Shown here one piece after another: positions 1 through 9,545 of a stretch of DNA of 64,000 bases. The translations under genes and the position numbers were made by a program. Below the pieces are notes generated by a model. That model was given only the letters and a program-made list of their open reading frames with translations. It was not told where the DNA came from and did not search any database. The stretch spans positions 1 through 64,000 of the forward strand of contig CAZMTA010000017.1 of NCBI GenBank assembly GCA_964569085.1, written 5' to 3'. This DNA comes from JAJCZZ01 sp964569085 (GTDB lineage: Bacteria; Gemmatimonadota; Gemmatimonadetes; Longimicrobiales; Gaopeijiaceae). Numbering within the stretch: the first letter of the stretch is position 1; each line of letters opens with the position of its first letter.

Positions 1-978
<978 letters not shown>

Positions 979-1015
979 CCGGCCTCTCCTCTCCTCGCGT
1001 CTCCGGGCTCTCCCG

Positions 1016-1813
1016 GTGAGCGATCGCCCCGGCCCCCGACGACCTCCCGGTCGTCGGGGGCCGAGTGCGTCCGGGGAGGACCCCCGGGACCCGCCCCCGC
1101 CCTGGCTCGTCCTGGGCGCCGCCCTCCGCGCGGCCTGGGAGTCGGGAACGGAGGAGCGGGTCCAGGTCCGCTCCGACGCCGGGGAGCCCGACGTCCTCTC
1201 CACCGACTGGCTCCTGCGGGGCCCGGACCGCCTGCCCGAGCTGGAGCGGCTCGCCCTGGAGCGGGCCCGGGGGCGGGTGCTCGACGTGGGCGCGGGGGGC
1301 GGGGCCCACGCCCTCCCCCTGGCGGAGCGGGGCCTGGCGGTGACCGCGCTGGAGCGCTCTCCCGACGCCGTGGCGGTCCTCTCCGCCCGGGGCGTGCGGG
1401 ACGCCCGGGTCGGGGACGTCCTGGATCCGGACGGAGCGTGGCACCGGGAGGAGCGGTGGGACACGGTGCTGCTGCTCATGAACGGGACCACGCTCGTGGG
1501 CACCCCGGAGGCGCTGGAGGCCCTCCTGGCCTCGGTGGCCCGGCGCCTCGCGCCCGGAGGACGGGTCCTGGTGGACTCGGTGGACCTCCGGGAGGAGGGC
1601 GGGGAAGGGGACCGGCGGGCCGACGGACGGTACGTCGGGGAGGTACAGCTCCAGCTCGCGTGGGGAAGCCTGCGCACCGACCCCTTCCCGGTGCTCTACG
1701 CGGATCCGGAGCTCCTCCGGCGCCGCGCCGCGGCCGTGGGGCTGGGCGCCTGCGAGGTCGTGGGCCGGGCCGAGGGCGGGGCCTTCCTGGCGGAGCTGCG
1801 GACGGAGGGCTGA
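1016..1813 (+). CDS. Class I SAM-dependent methyltransferase
   Basis: Predicted cytosolic methyltransferase of 265 residues with unknown acceptor. Motif I, VLDVGAGGGAHALPLAERG, lies around residues 89-107 and is followed by an acidic residue at the end of strand 2 (ALERSPDAV). A post-I region WDTVLLLMNGTTLVG and a late GRVLVDSVDL strand complete the Rossmann fold. The first 35 residues are Pro/Arg-rich and look disordered. Start is GTG, 37 bases after the symporter stop; a later start is possible because the N-terminus is low-complexity. The gene lies between the symporter and a convergent btpA-like gene, and context gives no substrate. Confidence 0.8.
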   Translation: MSDRPGPRRPPGRRGPSASGEDPRDPPPPWLVLGAALRAAWESGTEERVQVRSDAGEPDVLSTDWLLRGPDRLPELERLALERARGRVLDVGAGGGAHALPLAERGLAVTALERSPDAVAVLSARGVRDARVGDVLDPDGAWHREERWDTVLLLMNGTTLVGTPEALEALLASVARRLAPGGRVLVDSVDLREEGGEGDRRADGRYVGEVQLQLAWGSLRTDPFPVLYADPELLRRRAAAVGLGACEVVGRAEGGAFLAELRTEG

Positions 1814-1875
1814 TCCGGGCCGGCCGGGCCGCGTCGGTGGGCCGGCGCGCCCGCGTCCCCCGGCCCGCCCGCGCT

Positions 1876-2694
1876 TCAGCCCCGGACGGCCTCCACGAAG
1901 TCCCGCGCCCGCTCCGGGTCGACGCCGGCTCCGGGCCGCCCGTCCCGGGCCAGGGCCGTCCCGACGACGACGCCCCACGCGTCCTCCAGCAGGGCGGCGG
2001 CCGTCCCCGCGGTCACGCCGCTCCCGACCAGCACCGGAGCCTCGGGGACGGCTTCACGCACGGCGTGGAGGCGGCTCCGGTCCACCGGGGAGCCCGTGGC
2101 GCTCCCGGAGACGACGAGCCCGTCGGCGAGCCCCCGGTGCCACGCGTCGCGGGCCGCGTCGGCCGCCTCCAGGCCCGCCGGGGGGGTGGCGTGCTTCACC
2201 AGGACGTCGGCCAGCACCGCCACGTCCCCCGCGTCCAGGGCGGCCCGGAGCCGCATGGTCTCCCAGGCGCGTCCGTCCACCCGGCCCTGGTCCGTCCACA
2301 TGGTGCCGGTATGGACGTTCACGCGGACGAAGCGGGCCCCGCACGCCACGGCCACGCCCAGTGCCGCCCGGGCGTCGTTGCGGAGGACGTTCACCCCGAC
2401 CGGGAGGCCCGAGGCCGCCACGACCCGCCCCACCACGGCGGCCATGGCGGCCACGGTCTCGGCGGGGACCTCCGAGGCGTGGAAGGGGGCGTCCAGGAAG
2501 TTCTCCACCACCACGGCGTCGAATCCCGCCGCCTCCAGCGCGGCGGCGTCGGCCAGCGCCGCGTCGGTCACGGCGGCCATGGACCCGCCCCACCGGGGGG
2601 CGCCGGGAAGGGGGCGGAGGTGGACCATCCCCAGGAGGACGCCCGGATCGGGAAAGAGGCGGTGGAAGGCACGGGGCGCTGCGGCGTCGGTCAT
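1876..2694 (-). CDS. BtpA family TIM-barrel protein
   Basis: A 272-residue protein matching the BtpA/SgcQ family. Recognisable segments are LGMVHLRPLPGAPRWGG near the N-terminus, AGFDAVVVENF, VGVNVLRNDARAALGVA, ARFVRVNVHTGTMWTDQG and the C-terminal VLVGSGVTAGTA, typical of a phosphate-binding TIM barrel. BtpA was named for a role in photosystem I stability in cyanobacteria; in heterotrophs the family function is not established, and nothing here suggests phototrophy. The start ATG overlaps the dinB stop (ATGA at 2691-2694), so the two are very likely co-translated. It faces the methyltransferase gene convergently with a 62-base gap. Confidence 0.85.
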   Translation of the reverse strand: MTDAAAPRAFHRLFPDPGVLLGMVHLRPLPGAPRWGGSMAAVTDAALADAAALEAAGFDAVVVENFLDAPFHASEVPAETVAAMAAVVGRVVAASGLPVGVNVLRNDARAALGVAVACGARFVRVNVHTGTMWTDQGRVDGRAWETMRLRAALDAGDVAVLADVLVKHATPPAGLEAADAARDAWHRGLADGLVVSGSATGSPVDRSRLHAVREAVPEAPVLVGSGVTAGTAAALLEDAWGVVVGTALARDGRPGAGVDPERARDFVEAVRG

Positions 2695-3998
2695 GGGGCG
2701 TCGTCCGTCTCGGGGTCGTCGGGGCGTGCGGGGGCGTCCGCCCGGGAGCGGCGGCCGGGGCTGGGTCCTTCGAGGATGCGTCCGGGCCGGACCGCCTCGT
2801 CGCCGAAGCGGGCCCGGAGGCGGTCCACGGCGTGGGACACGGCCCGGTCCCGCTCCGTCTCCCACTCCACGGTCTCCCCGGGGAAGAGCCCGAGCTGGAG
2901 GGGCGCGTCGTCCTCGATCAGGTTCGACAGCCCGACGCCCACCAGCCGGGCCGGGGCGCGGCGGGCGGCGCGGAGCTCGTGGAGAAGCTCCCTGGCGGCC
3001 TCCCAGATGCCGTGGTCCGACTCCACCGGCTCCGGCAGCGTCCGGCTGTGCTGTCGGGTGGAGAAGTCGGAGTCGCGGAGCTTCACGGTGACGGTCCGGG
3101 CCCGGAAGCCCTTGGCCCGGAGGGTGGCGGCCACGGAGCCCACCTGCTCCAGGAGGCGGCGCTCCAGGTCGTCGTCGTCGGTGAGGTCGGTCGAGAAGGT
3201 GCGCTCGCTGGAGATGCTCTTCCGGCTCTCCGTGGGGTCGACCTCGCTGTCGTCCAGGCCCCGGATGCGGCGCCAGAGCCACGCCCCCCGGCGTGGGCCG
3301 AACCAGCGGCGCAGCCACTCCTCCTGCACCGCCAGGGCGTCTTCCACCCGCACCAGCCCCCGCTTCCTCAACCCCTCCAGGAGGGACGGGCCGACGCCGG
3401 GGATGTCGGCCAGGTCCAGCGTCCGCATGAAGGCCTCCTCCTCTCCGGGCGGGACCACGTGGACCCCGGCGGGCTTGGCCCGGGACGCGGCGAGCTTCGC
3501 CACCAGGCGCCGGGTCCCGCCCCCGATGGAGACGGAGATGTCGGTCCGGGCCAGGACCTCCTCCCGGATCCGGCGGGCGCCGGCCTCGAGGGACTCGCCC
3601 CGGAAGAGCCGCTCGGTCCCGGTGAGGTCCAGGTAGAACTCGTCGATGGAAGCGGCCTGGACCACCGGCGCCAGGTCCTCCAGAGCCTCCCGCACCTCCC
3701 GGCTCCGGCGGGAGCACGCCCCCCGGGGCACCGGGACCACCGTGGCCTCGGGGCAGAGGCGCAGGGCGTGGGCGGTGGGCATGGCCGAGTGGACGCCGTA
3801 CCGACGGGCCTCGTAGGAGGCGGACGTCACCACCCCCCGTCCGCTGGAGCTGCCCCCCACGACCAGGAGCCGGGCGCGCCCCGCGCCCTCGGGGTCCTCG
3901 AGGCGGGCCACCTGCACGTAGAAGGCGTCGCAGTCCACCAGCAGGATCCGCCGCGCCGGGGCCTCCGGAGAGGGAGGTGTCGAGGCCGGGTCGGTCAT
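2691..3998 (-). CDS. dinB: DNA polymerase IV (Y family)
   Basis: Translesion polymerase of 435 residues. The palm carboxylates are visible as VDCDAFY (Asp22, Asp24) and SIDEFYLD (Asp119, Glu120). A helix-hairpin-helix region (IPGVGPSLLEGLRKRG) and the little-finger domain (SISSERTFSTDL, about residues 270-380) follow. A canonical beta-clamp-binding peptide QLGLF lies near residue 385, followed by a basic/acidic disordered tail. The start ATG was chosen because the family core begins about 16 residues later; the upstream frame is not polymerase-like. Transcribed divergently from the superoxide dismutase gene and overlapping btpA by four bases. Confidence 0.95.
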   Translation of the reverse strand: MTDPASTPPSPEAPARRILLVDCDAFYVQVARLEDPEGAGRARLLVVGGSSSGRGVVTSASYEARRYGVHSAMPTAHALRLCPEATVVPVPRGACSRRSREVREALEDLAPVVQAASIDEFYLDLTGTERLFRGESLEAGARRIREEVLARTDISVSIGGGTRRLVAKLAASRAKPAGVHVVPPGEEEAFMRTLDLADIPGVGPSLLEGLRKRGLVRVEDALAVQEEWLRRWFGPRRGAWLWRRIRGLDDSEVDPTESRKSISSERTFSTDLTDDDDLERRLLEQVGSVAATLRAKGFRARTVTVKLRDSDFSTRQHSRTLPEPVESDHGIWEAARELLHELRAARRAPARLVGVGLSNLIEDDAPLQLGLFPGETVEWETERDRAVSHAVDRLRARFGDEAVRPGRILEGPSPGRRSRADAPARPDDPETDDAP

Positions 3999-4145
3999 GC
4001 CGCGGAGGGCTGGGTGGGGAGGTGCAACATCAGCGGAGAGCGGGGTAAGAAGGAGTCCGCCGGGCCACGGGGGGAAGCTACCCACGGGGCCCGGACCAAG
4101 AAACCGCCACCGATCACGACCCCTGAACCCCAGAGGAGAACGGCC

Positions 4146-4784
4146 ATGGCCTATCCCTTCCAGCTTCCCGAGCTCGGATACGACCACGACGCGCTGGAGC
4201 CTCACATCGACGCCCGCACCATGGAGATCCACCATGGAAAGCACCACGCGGGCTATACGAAGAAGCTCAACGCGGCCCTCGAGGGCCACGACGCGCTCCA
4301 CGACATGTCCGCCGAGCAGCTCCTCCGGGGGATCGACTCCCTGCCCGAGGAGATCCGCACCGCGGTCCGGAACAACGGTGGGGGCTACGCCAACCACGCC
4401 CTCTTCTGGGACGTGATGACGCCGGGCGGCGCCGACGCCCCCTCCGGCGACCTGGCCTCGGCCATCGACGACGCCTTCGGCTCCGTCGACGACCTGACCT
4501 CCAAGCTCACGTCGGCCGCCGGCGGCCAGTTCGGCTCCGGGTGGGGATGGCTGGCGGTGGACGCGAAGGGCGACCTGGCCTGCTTCTCCACGGCCAACCA
4601 GGACAGCCCCCTCATGAACGGCTTCACGCCGATCCTGGGCGTGGACGTCTGGGAGCACGCCTACTACCTGCACTACCAGAACCGGCGCCCGGACTACCTC
4701 GACGCGTGGCTCGAGGTCGTGAACTGGGACAAGGTCGCCGAGCGGTACGCCGAGGCGAAGGGCGGCTGGCTCAAGACGGTCTGA
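4146..4784 (+). CDS. Superoxide dismutase, Fe/Mn family (Mn-type signature)
   Basis: Cytosolic superoxide dismutase of 212 residues, the usual length. The four metal ligands are seen as His29 (MEIHHGKHH), His84 (GGYANHALFW), Asp167 and His171 (LGVDVWEHAYYLHY). The second-shell pattern favours Mn: Gly-rich NNGGGYANH in place of the Fe-type Gln helix, and Gln152 in TANQDSP. A good ribosome binding site (AGAGGAGAA) precedes the ATG. A GC-rich hairpin follows the stop. The gene is divergent from dinB. The choice of sodA versus sodB symbol depends on metal, so none is assigned. Confidence 0.96.
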   Translation: MAYPFQLPELGYDHDALEPHIDARTMEIHHGKHHAGYTKKLNAALEGHDALHDMSAEQLLRGIDSLPEEIRTAVRNNGGGYANHALFWDVMTPGGADAPSGDLASAIDDAFGSVDDLTSKLTSAAGGQFGSGWGWLAVDAKGDLACFSTANQDSPLMNGFTPILGVDVWEHAYYLHYQNRRPDYLDAWLEVVNWDKVAERYAEAKGGWLKTV

Positions 4785-4809
4785 GGACGTAGCGTAGGCG
4801 CTCGACCCG

Positions 4810-4851
4810 GAGCCGGGGCCGGCCCTCCTTTCCGGGGGGTCGGCCCCGCTC
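4810..4851 (+). terminator. GC-rich hairpin downstream of superoxide dismutase
   Basis: Inverted repeat with arms near 4810-4824 and 4838-4851 (GGGGCCG paired with CGGCCCC plus flanking GAGC/GCTC) and a 13-base loop. No T tract follows, so this may be a transcript-stabilising hairpin or a weak terminator. Confidence 0.4.
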
Positions 4852-4876
4852 ACGTACGCACCCAGCCGCCCGTTCC

Positions 4877-5515
4877 TTGCTCGACATCCACCGCATTCCC
4901 ATCTGGACGAACCAGCGGCGCCTGGCCTTTCTCCGGCGATGGCACCGGGATCTCCTGGAGTACTCCGGCGAGATCCGCCGGGAGGCGTTCCCCTACCGGG
5001 TCGTGGAGTCGGAGCGGGCCCAGGAGCTCCGGCGCTCCCTGGAGGAGCGGATCCCCCGGTGCCGAAGGACCGTCCTGGCGGCCGGGGTGCGGGGGCTCCG
5101 GCGCATGGCGCCCGGCGAGAGGGTGGGGGAGGTGGTGGAGGTGGGGCTCATCCGGGAGGTCTTCCAGCTGGCCCGCTACAACCTGGAGATCGAGGAGGTC
5201 TTCGCGGTCCTGTCGGAGGCGGAGGACCGCTACATCGGCGCCCGGGCCCGGAGCTGGATCCGGACGCTGAACCCCCTCTACTGGCTCGACATGCTGCTGG
5301 GGGTGGCCGAGATGGCGGCCTTCCTGCCCGTCCAGCTCGCCGGCGGGAACGCCCGGCGGTTGGCGCGGACCGGCCCGGGGACGGTGGTCCGGCACGCCGT
5401 CCGGCTCGGGGTCCTGGTGGGCCTGGCCTGGCTCGCCCTGACGGCGGTCGGGGCGTCGGGCCGCCTCCTCGAGTGGGGCAGGGGCTTCGTGGGTGGGTGG
5501 CTGCCAGGGGCATAG
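4877..5515 (+). CDS. Hypothetical membrane-anchored protein
   Basis: A 212-residue protein I do not recognise. The first 120 residues are charged and helical (many Arg and Glu), without a signal peptide. Two probable membrane segments follow, one around LDMLLGVAEMAAFLPVQLAGG and one around VRLGVLVGLAWLALTAVGAS near the C-terminus. The start is TTG at 4877, a weak choice, since no strong ribosome binding site is visible. It follows the superoxide dismutase gene by 92 bases, across a hairpin. Codon use matches the neighbours. Confidence 0.65.
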   Translation: MLDIHRIPIWTNQRRLAFLRRWHRDLLEYSGEIRREAFPYRVVESERAQELRRSLEERIPRCRRTVLAAGVRGLRRMAPGERVGEVVEVGLIREVFQLARYNLEIEEVFAVLSEAEDRYIGARARSWIRTLNPLYWLDMLLGVAEMAAFLPVQLAGGNARRLARTGPGTVVRHAVRLGVLVGLAWLALTAVGASGRLLEWGRGFVGGWLPGA

Positions 5516-5539
5516 CACGACCCGCGGCCCCGGCGGATC

Positions 5540-5568
5540 TTGACGACCGGGGTCGGTGTTCCATCAAT
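5540..5568 (+). promoter_or_regulatory. Candidate sigma-70-type promoter upstream of LysM protein
   Basis: TTGACG at 5540-5545, a 17-base spacer, then ATCAAT at 5563-5568. The -35 is good and the -10 is weak. It sits in the 176-base gap before the LysM gene, which is less GC-rich than its surroundings. Confidence 0.3.
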
Positions 5569-5691
5569 TGCCCGACAACCGCCCGGAGGCCCTGAGCTCC
5601 GGAACGCGCGGCTTGCACGGGTGGAAACAAGTGTTTACTAGTGGACGCGGTCCGTGGAGCACCTCGTCCATCCCCAGCGACACGGCTGTCG

Positions 5692-6483
5692 ATGAGAACG
5701 CCTGAGAGAATCCGGATCGTCCCTCGCCTGGCTTCCGCCGTCCTCGGCGGTGCGCTCCTCCTCTCCCTGGCGGTTCCGGCCGCGGCCCAGAGCCTACGGG
5801 GCTCGCCCGCCTCGCTGGATCGCCAGAACATCCAGGCCCGGGCCCACGACTTCAGCTACATCGACACCCCCAGCCGCGTCCGCTACTTCGCGGAGCAGGG
5901 CTGGCTGGAGCGGGTCCGGCCGAACCGGGACTTCCGTCTCCACGCCGTGTCCTTTCCCTACGCCCGCCCCGAGGCGCACCTCTTCGTGCGCCGCCTCGCC
6001 GCCCAGTACCGGGCCGCGTGTGGCGAGCAGATGGTGGTGACGAGCCTGACTCGCCCCACCACGCGTCAGCCCCGGAACGCCTCGTCCCGGTCGGTCCATC
6101 CCACCGGGATGGCCATCGACCTGAGATACAGCAGAAACCGTGCCTGCCGCTCGTGGCTGGAGGGCGTTCTCCTCTCGCTGGAGCGGGCCGGCGTGCTCGA
6201 GGCCACCCGGGAGCGGTACCCGCCCCACTACCACGTGGCGCTCTTCCCGGACCCCTACGAGCGGTACGTGCAGAAGCTCGCCAGCGGGCCCGCCGCGCCC
6301 TCCCTGTCCACGGGAAGCGCCACCGCGAGCCGCGTGGCCTCGTACCGAGTCCGGCAGGGCGACTCCCTCTGGACCATCGCCCGACGCGCCGGCACCACCG
6401 TGGAGGCGCTCAAGTCGGCGAACAACCTCCGCGGAAGCCGGATCTACGCGGGCCAGGTGCTGGAGGTGCCGAGCACCCGGTGA
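5692..6483 (+). CDS. Secreted DUF5715/M15-like protein with C-terminal LysM domain
   Basis: A 263-residue exported protein. An N-terminal signal peptide (VLGGALLLSLAVPAAAQ, cleavage near residue 33) decides the ATG at 5692 over an upstream in-frame GTG at 5641. The central domain carries SVHPTGMAIDL (His136, Asp143) and HYHVALF (His179, His181). This is the His/Asp/His zinc-ligand arrangement of VanY/M15-type D-Ala-D-Ala or L,D-peptidases, and the region resembles DUF5715. Residues 217-260 form a LysM peptidoglycan-binding repeat (VRQGDSLWTIARRAG). A periplasmic peptidoglycan-directed peptidase is a reasonable inference; catalysis is not proven by sequence. Confidence 0.8.
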   Translation: MRTPERIRIVPRLASAVLGGALLLSLAVPAAAQSLRGSPASLDRQNIQARAHDFSYIDTPSRVRYFAEQGWLERVRPNRDFRLHAVSFPYARPEAHLFVRRLAAQYRAACGEQMVVTSLTRPTTRQPRNASSRSVHPTGMAIDLRYSRNRACRSWLEGVLLSLERAGVLEATRERYPPHYHVALFPDPYERYVQKLASGPAAPSLSTGSATASRVASYRVRQGDSLWTIARRAGTTVEALKSANNLRGSRIYAGQVLEVPSTR

Positions 6484-6514
6484 CCCGCCGGGCGGCCCGG
6501 CCGTCCCTCTCCCC

Positions 6515-7177
6515 GTGTCCTCCCCTGCCGACGACGGCGCCGCCGCGCCGCGCGCCCGTCGCCTGGATCCCGCCGAGCTCCCGGGGCGGGCCCGCTACGA
6601 GCTCCTGACCTCTCTCGTCGTCCCCCGGCCCATCGGCTGGCTCTCCAGCCGGAGCGCGGACGGCACCGCCAACCTGGCGCCCTTCAGCTACTTCGCCGCG
6701 CTCTCGGCGTCGCCCATGCAGGTGGGGGTCTCCATCGGCCATCGCCGTCCGACCCCCGGGGGGCCCTGGGTGCCCAAGGACTCGCTGATCAACGTCCGCG
6801 CCCGCGGCGCCTTCTGCGTGAACGTCGTGTCCGAGCCCTTCCTGGAGGCCATGAACGCCAGCTCCGCCGAGGTGGGCCCGGAGGTGGACGAGTTCGGGCT
6901 GGCGGGGCTCCAGGCCGAGGACTCGGAGGTGGTGGACGCCCCCTTCGTGTCGGGATGCCCGGCGGTGCTGGAGTGCCGGGTGGTGAAGGAGGTGGAGCTC
7001 GGGGCCGCGCCCAACACCCTGGTCATCGGGGAGGTGGTGGGGGTCCGGCTGGCCGCGGATCTGGAGACGGTGGGGGACGGGTGGGCCGTGAACCCCGAAG
7101 CGCTCCGCCCCGTGGGCCGACTCCAGGGCCCCACCTACGCCCTCCTGGGCGAGGTCCGGACGCTGCCCCGACCCTAG
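6515..7177 (+). CDS. Flavin reductase-like (FMN-binding split barrel) protein
   Basis: A 220-residue protein of the flavin reductase-like/DIM6-NTAB family, which binds FMN in a split beta-barrel. Family signatures are LTSLVVPRPIGWLSS, ANLAPFSYFAALSASPMQVG and KDSLINVRARGAFCVNVVSE. The C-terminal part FVSGCPAVLECRVVKEVELG with GEVVGVRLA is the usual end of the barrel. The GTG at 6515 is the likely start; it lies 31 bases after the LysM gene stop. The physiological reductant and partner enzyme cannot be read from context. It is convergent with adenine deaminase (13-base gap). Confidence 0.85.
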   Translation: MSSPADDGAAAPRARRLDPAELPGRARYELLTSLVVPRPIGWLSSRSADGTANLAPFSYFAALSASPMQVGVSIGHRRPTPGGPWVPKDSLINVRARGAFCVNVVSEPFLEAMNASSAEVGPEVDEFGLAGLQAEDSEVVDAPFVSGCPAVLECRVVKEVELGAAPNTLVIGEVVGVRLAADLETVGDGWAVNPEALRPVGRLQGPTYALLGEVRTLPRP

Positions 7178-7190
7178 GCGGGATCCCGCC

Positions 7191-8897
7191 TCAGACCCAG
7201 AGGTCCACCAGGCGGAACGCCTCCACGTCCACGAGGCCCCGGTCGGTGAGCTTGAGCGCGGGGATCACCTCCAGCCCCAGGAAGGACAGCGCCATGAAGG
7301 GATCGTGGAGCGGCGATCCCAGCGCCCGGGCGGCGCCCACCGCCTCGTCCAGGAGCGCCCGGATCTCCTCCATGGGCCGGTCGGACATGAGGCCCCCCAC
7401 CGGGAGGGGGAGGAGGGCCCGGAGCTCGTCCCCCCGGGCCACGGCCAGCCCGCCTCCCGCGTCGGCCACGGCCCGGACCGCGGTGGTCAGGGAGCGATCG
7501 TCCATCCCCGCGGCGATGACGTTGTGGTGGTCGTGGGCGACCGTCCCGGCAAGCGCTCCCTCGCGGAGCCCGAGGCCGCGGACCAGGCCGAGGCCCACGC
7601 GCCCGCTGCCGGTGTGGCGCTCCAGCACGGCGAGCTTGGCCAGGTCGCGCTCCGCGTCGGCCACGACCTCGTCCCCCCGGACCGTGGGCTCCAGCACCAG
7701 GGCCCGGGTCACGAGCTGGTCGGGGACCGCCTCCACCACCCGGACCGAGCCGGCCCGCGCCGGGATCCGGAAGGGACGCTCCGGCAGGGAGAGCCGCATG
7801 GCGGGGGCCGGCGGCGGCGTGGCCGCGCGCTCGGGCCAGCCGACGAGCTTCCCGTCCCGGGCCACCCGCCTCCCGCCGGCCCAGACCTCCCGGATGGAGA
7901 GGGTGGCCAGCTCGTCCACCACCAGCAGGTCCGCCCGGCGCCCCGGCGCGACCGCTCCCCGATCCCGGAGGCCGAAGAACTCCGCCGGGTTGAGGGTGGC
8001 CAGCCGCACCGCCCGGACCGGCTCCACGCCGGCGTCCAGGACGGTGCGGAGCATGGCGTCGATGCCGCCCTCGTCCAGGAGGTCGGGCGGCTGCCGGTCG
8101 TCGGTGCAGAGACAGACCCGCCGGGCGTTCTCCGGCGTCAGCGCGGGAAGGAGGTCCCGGAGGTTCCGCGCGTTGGTGGCCTCGCGGAAGAACACCGTCA
8201 GCCCCCGGCGGAGCTTCTCCGTCGCCTCCTCGGGGGTCGTGCACTCGTGGTCGGACGCGGGCCCGGCGGCCACGTACGCGGCCAGCGCCCGGCCCCGGAC
8301 CCCCGGAGCGTGGCCGTCCACGGGCCGCCCGCGGAAGGCGTCGAGCTTGGCCCCGACGCCCGGATCGCCGTGGATCACGCCGGGGAAGTTCATGACCTCG
8401 GCCAGCCCCAGGACCCGGGGGTGGTCCAGGAGGCCGGCCAGGTCGTCGGCGTCCAGGGCCGCCCCCGAGGTGCTCATGTCCGTGGCGGGGACGCACGAGC
8501 TGGCCATGACGAAGACCGTCAGCGGGAGACCCTCGCTGGCCCCCAGCATGTACCGGATCCCCTCCAGGCCGTGGACGTTGGCGATCTCGTGGGGGTCCGA
8601 CACCACGGTGGTGGTACCCCGGGGGAGGACCGCCCGGGCGAACTCCGGCGGCGTGGCCAGGCTGGACTCCACGTGGACGTGGGCGTCGATGAGGCCGGGC
8701 AGGACCAGCGCCCCCTGGAGGTCCGTCGTCTCCCGGCCCTCGTAGCCCGGGCCCAGCCCCGCCACCCGGCCCCCGTGGAGGGCCACGTCCACCCGCTCGA
8801 TCTCGCCGGTGAAGACGTTCAGGACCCGCCCCCCCGTGAGGAGGGTGTCGGCCGGGGACTCGCCCCGCGCCACCGCCAGCAGCTCGGAATCGACCAT
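7191..8897 (-). CDS. ade: Adenine deaminase
   Basis: Amidohydrolase-superfamily enzyme that converts adenine to hypoxanthine and ammonia in purine salvage. The 568-residue length is usual. Metal-binding motifs include LIDAHVHVESS near residues 67-78, VVSDPHEIANVHG, GHAPG and LCTDDRQPPDLL. The C-terminal domain has the family-typical TVAHDHHNVIAAG and HDPFMALSFLGLEVIPALKLTDRGL. This arrangement separates Ade from other amidohydrolases. It stands alone on the minus strand, convergent with the flavin reductase-like gene and divergent from the orphan DHp-like gene. Confidence 0.95.
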   Translation of the reverse strand: MVDSELLAVARGESPADTLLTGGRVLNVFTGEIERVDVALHGGRVAGLGPGYEGRETTDLQGALVLPGLIDAHVHVESSLATPPEFARAVLPRGTTTVVSDPHEIANVHGLEGIRYMLGASEGLPLTVFVMASSCVPATDMSTSGAALDADDLAGLLDHPRVLGLAEVMNFPGVIHGDPGVGAKLDAFRGRPVDGHAPGVRGRALAAYVAAGPASDHECTTPEEATEKLRRGLTVFFREATNARNLRDLLPALTPENARRVCLCTDDRQPPDLLDEGGIDAMLRTVLDAGVEPVRAVRLATLNPAEFFGLRDRGAVAPGRRADLLVVDELATLSIREVWAGGRRVARDGKLVGWPERAATPPPAPAMRLSLPERPFRIPARAGSVRVVEAVPDQLVTRALVLEPTVRGDEVVADAERDLAKLAVLERHTGSGRVGLGLVRGLGLREGALAGTVAHDHHNVIAAGMDDRSLTTAVRAVADAGGGLAVARGDELRALLPLPVGGLMSDRPMEEIRALLDEAVGAARALGSPLHDPFMALSFLGLEVIPALKLTDRGLVDVEAFRLVDLWV

Positions 8898-8971
8898 GGC
8901 GGGGAATGTGGGGTAGGGGTCATGTTCCAGCCAGGCAGAACGCGCACCGTCCCCCCCAGCCCTGGTTCGCC

Positions 8972-9538
8972 ATGCCCAATCCCGTCTATGTGACCCTGCC
9001 CGAGGGCCCGCTACGCCGGAGCTGTCTCGAGCACCTCGACTCCCCCGTCGTCCCCGCGGAGCTCGACCAGCTCGGTCGGGACGCCGCCGCCGAGCCCGGC
9101 GTGGTCCTCCTCGATCCCGAGGAGGTCGGTCTCGACGACCTCCTGTCGCTGGCCGACCGCCTCCTGGAGGGCGGCGGGGGCGCGGGATGGCGCTTCGCGG
9201 CGGTGCGTCCCGGGCATCCCCCCCGGGTCCAGGTGCTGTCGGTGGGGCACCCCGAGGGGCTCGCGGAGGTGGCTCCGGGGCTGTCCGACCTGGAGACCCA
9301 CCCCGGGATGCTCCTCGAGCTCCGGACGGTCCTGGCCGAGGTCTCCCGGGCGCGCCACGACGTCAACAACCCGTTGACCTCGGCCATGGCCGAGGCCCAG
9401 CTCCTCCTCATGGACGTGGAGGACCCCGACGTCCGGGAGGGGCTGGAGATCGTCCAGACCCAGCTCCGCCGCATCCGGGACCTGGTGGCCGCCACCGGCC
9501 ACATCCGCCCGCGCCGCGGGGAACGGTCGCCGGGCTAG
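8972..9538 (+). CDS. Orphan DHp-like (histidine-kinase dimerisation) protein without ATPase domain
   Basis: A 188-residue protein. Residues 110-175 form a helical pair resembling the HisKA dimerisation/phosphoacceptor domain, with an H-box-like RHDVNNPLTSAMAEAQLLL and His129 as the candidate phosphosite. No N, G1 or G2 boxes follow: the protein ends about 15 residues after the second helix. Residues 1-105 are unrecognised and mildly alpha/beta. It lies immediately upstream of pilS/pilR in the same direction. It could be a phosphotransfer or dimerisation-interfering partner of those proteins, but that is inference. The ATG at 8972 was chosen because upstream frame extensions are not protein-like. 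Confidence 0.65.
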   Translation: MPNPVYVTLPEGPLRRSCLEHLDSPVVPAELDQLGRDAAAEPGVVLLDPEEVGLDDLLSLADRLLEGGGGAGWRFAAVRPGHPPRVQVLSVGHPEGLAEVAPGLSDLETHPGMLLELRTVLAEVSRARHDVNNPLTSAMAEAQLLLMDVEDPDVREGLEIVQTQLRRIRDLVAATGHIRPRRGERSPG

Positions 9539-9545
9539 CGTTCTT

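Noticed and set aside
2361..4145. Long plus-strand frame opposite dinB/btpA running into the superoxide dismutase gene
   Set aside because: Only the last 212 residues are a real protein; the rest is a Pro/Arg/Gly-rich antisense frame.
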